Shown here piece by piece: positions 14,062-14,337 of a stretch of DNA of 14,337 bases. Source of the DNA: an uncultured Collinsella sp. (GTDB taxonomy: Bacteria; Actinomycetota; Coriobacteriia; Coriobacteriales; Coriobacteriaceae); assembly GCA_900549355.1 (NCBI GenBank), contig UROA01000035.1, forward strand, positions 1 through 14,337, read 5' to 3'. The first letter of the stretch is position 1, and every line of letters begins with the position of its first letter. The notes beneath the pieces were generated by a model that searched no databases, had not been told where the DNA came from, and was given only the letters and a program-made list of their open reading frames with translations. The position numbers and the translations under genes were made by a program.

Positions 14062-14130
14062 AAGTTGCGGTGGAATAGGGACTGTTTTGGCCTCTGAGAC
14101 TCCCATTTAGTCCCTATTCCACCGCAACTT
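14062..14130. repeat. Perfect 22-bp inverted repeat
   Basis: Arms at 14062-14083 and 14109-14130 are exact reverse complements. The left arm begins AAGTTGCGGTGGAATAGG. The spacer is 25 bases. It has no adjoining gene end on either strand that would need a terminator, since it lies upstream of cutC. It looks like a REP-like or MITE-like intergenic element. Confidence 0.85.
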
Positions 14131-14139
14131 AAAAGGGGA

Positions 14140-14195
14140 TAGTCGTTGGGGACGTTCTTAAACGGCTAGTCATTCAAGAACGTCCCCAACGACTA
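14140..14195. repeat. Perfect 20-bp inverted repeat
   Basis: Arms at 14140-14159 (beginning TAGTCGTTGGGGACG) and 14176-14195 are exact reverse complements with a 16-base spacer. It begins nine bases after the previous inverted repeat ends but has a different arm sequence, so two distinct palindromes sit side by side. Confidence 0.85.
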
Positions 14196-14274
14196 CCTAC
14201 GCCAAGCCCTTGACAGCTAGGACGATGCCGATGTCTTGGAACCGACAGACACTATGACCCAATCCGAGGGCACT

Positions 14275-14315
14275 AAAAAGATAGGAGCCCCCGCTCGTGA
14301 CCGCGGGTCGGGGCT
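14275..14315 (-). terminator. Probable terminator of a gene beyond the right edge
   Basis: AGCC/GGCT outer pairs with a one-sided bulge, and an inner CCCGC/GCGGG stem, form a GC-rich hairpin at 14286-14315. On the minus strand it is followed by CCTATC and TTTTT (14275-14279). The T tract is displaced six bases from the stem, which weakens the call. Confidence 0.4.
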
Positions 14316-14337
14316 GCGACAATGTTGTTGAAGTGCC

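Larger units (their letters stand above)
14004..14337. other. Non-coding region upstream of cutC
   Basis: No credible gene is seen in these 334 bases. It contains two long perfect inverted repeats (14062-14130 and 14140-14195) and a probable terminator at 14275-14315. A GTGACA hexamer on the minus strand near 14045 could be a -35 for cutC, but no matching -10 follows at the right distance. Confidence 0.6.

Noticed and set aside
14210..14215. TTGACA, a perfect -35 hexamer on the plus strand
   Set aside because: No -10-like hexamer lies 15-19 bases downstream, and no plus-strand gene follows inside the window.
14275..14337. Minus-strand open frame entering from the right edge and ending in TAG at about 14275
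   Set aside because: Only 20 codons are visible and they lie on a terminator-like hairpin; there is nothing to support coding.
1..14337. CRISPR array, insertion sequence, prophage or defence operon
   Set aside because: No regularly spaced repeats, transposase, integrase, nuclease or toxin-antitoxin gene was found on either strand.

Overview
This window looks like chromosomal DNA of a GC-rich actinobacterium, most likely a member of the Coriobacteriia such as Collinsella. That assignment is an inference from codon bias, a RecJ nuclease fused to a RecQ-like helicase, a gut-type bile acid/sodium symporter family transporter and large intergenic palindromes; no rRNA gene is present to confirm it. 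Almost everything is on the minus strand. The one clear plus-strand gene is the transporter at 11496-12494.

Left part, 1-1898. A hairpin-rich stretch that is also an open reading frame running off the left edge is followed by the translation operon infC-rpmI-rplT (read right to left), which ends in a strong terminator at 308-343. The infC leader is the most intricate regulatory region here. It has a possible extended -10 promoter, two mutually exclusive RNA folds, an intrinsic terminator that stops 7 bases before the infC ribosome binding site, and a possible 18-codon leader peptide lying across the terminator. infC itself appears to start at the rare codon AUA. Upstream of this is a tRNA-Leu(CAA) gene with its own terminator.

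Middle part, 1938-5522. A large cytosolic transglutaminase-like protein is followed by about 350 bases of non-coding DNA holding two copies of a palindromic repeat. Next come class II fructose-bisphosphate aldolase (fba) and a small metallo-beta-lactamase-fold hydrolase.

Stringent response and DNA repair block, 5556-11333. A long-form bifunctional (p)ppGpp synthetase/hydrolase (rel) lies 15 bases downstream of a 1095-residue protein joining a complete RecJ exonuclease to a complete superfamily 2 helicase. They probably form one operon from a promoter near 11330. A 13-bp hairpin terminator separates rel from the hydrolase gene and almost touches the hydrolase ribosome binding site.

Right part, 11496-14337. 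The transporter converges on a two-gene unit, cutC followed by a GalT-like HIT-superfamily protein, with a shared hairpin between the convergent ends. In the two-gene unit the ribosome binding site of the second gene lies inside the last codons of cutC. Upstream of cutC are two perfect long inverted repeats of 22 and 20 bp in tandem, and then a probable terminator of a gene beyond the right edge.

No CRISPR array, insertion sequence, prophage or recognisable defence system is visible. The items most worth follow-up are the infC leader and AUA start, the RecJ-helicase fusion, and the three palindromic repeat elements.
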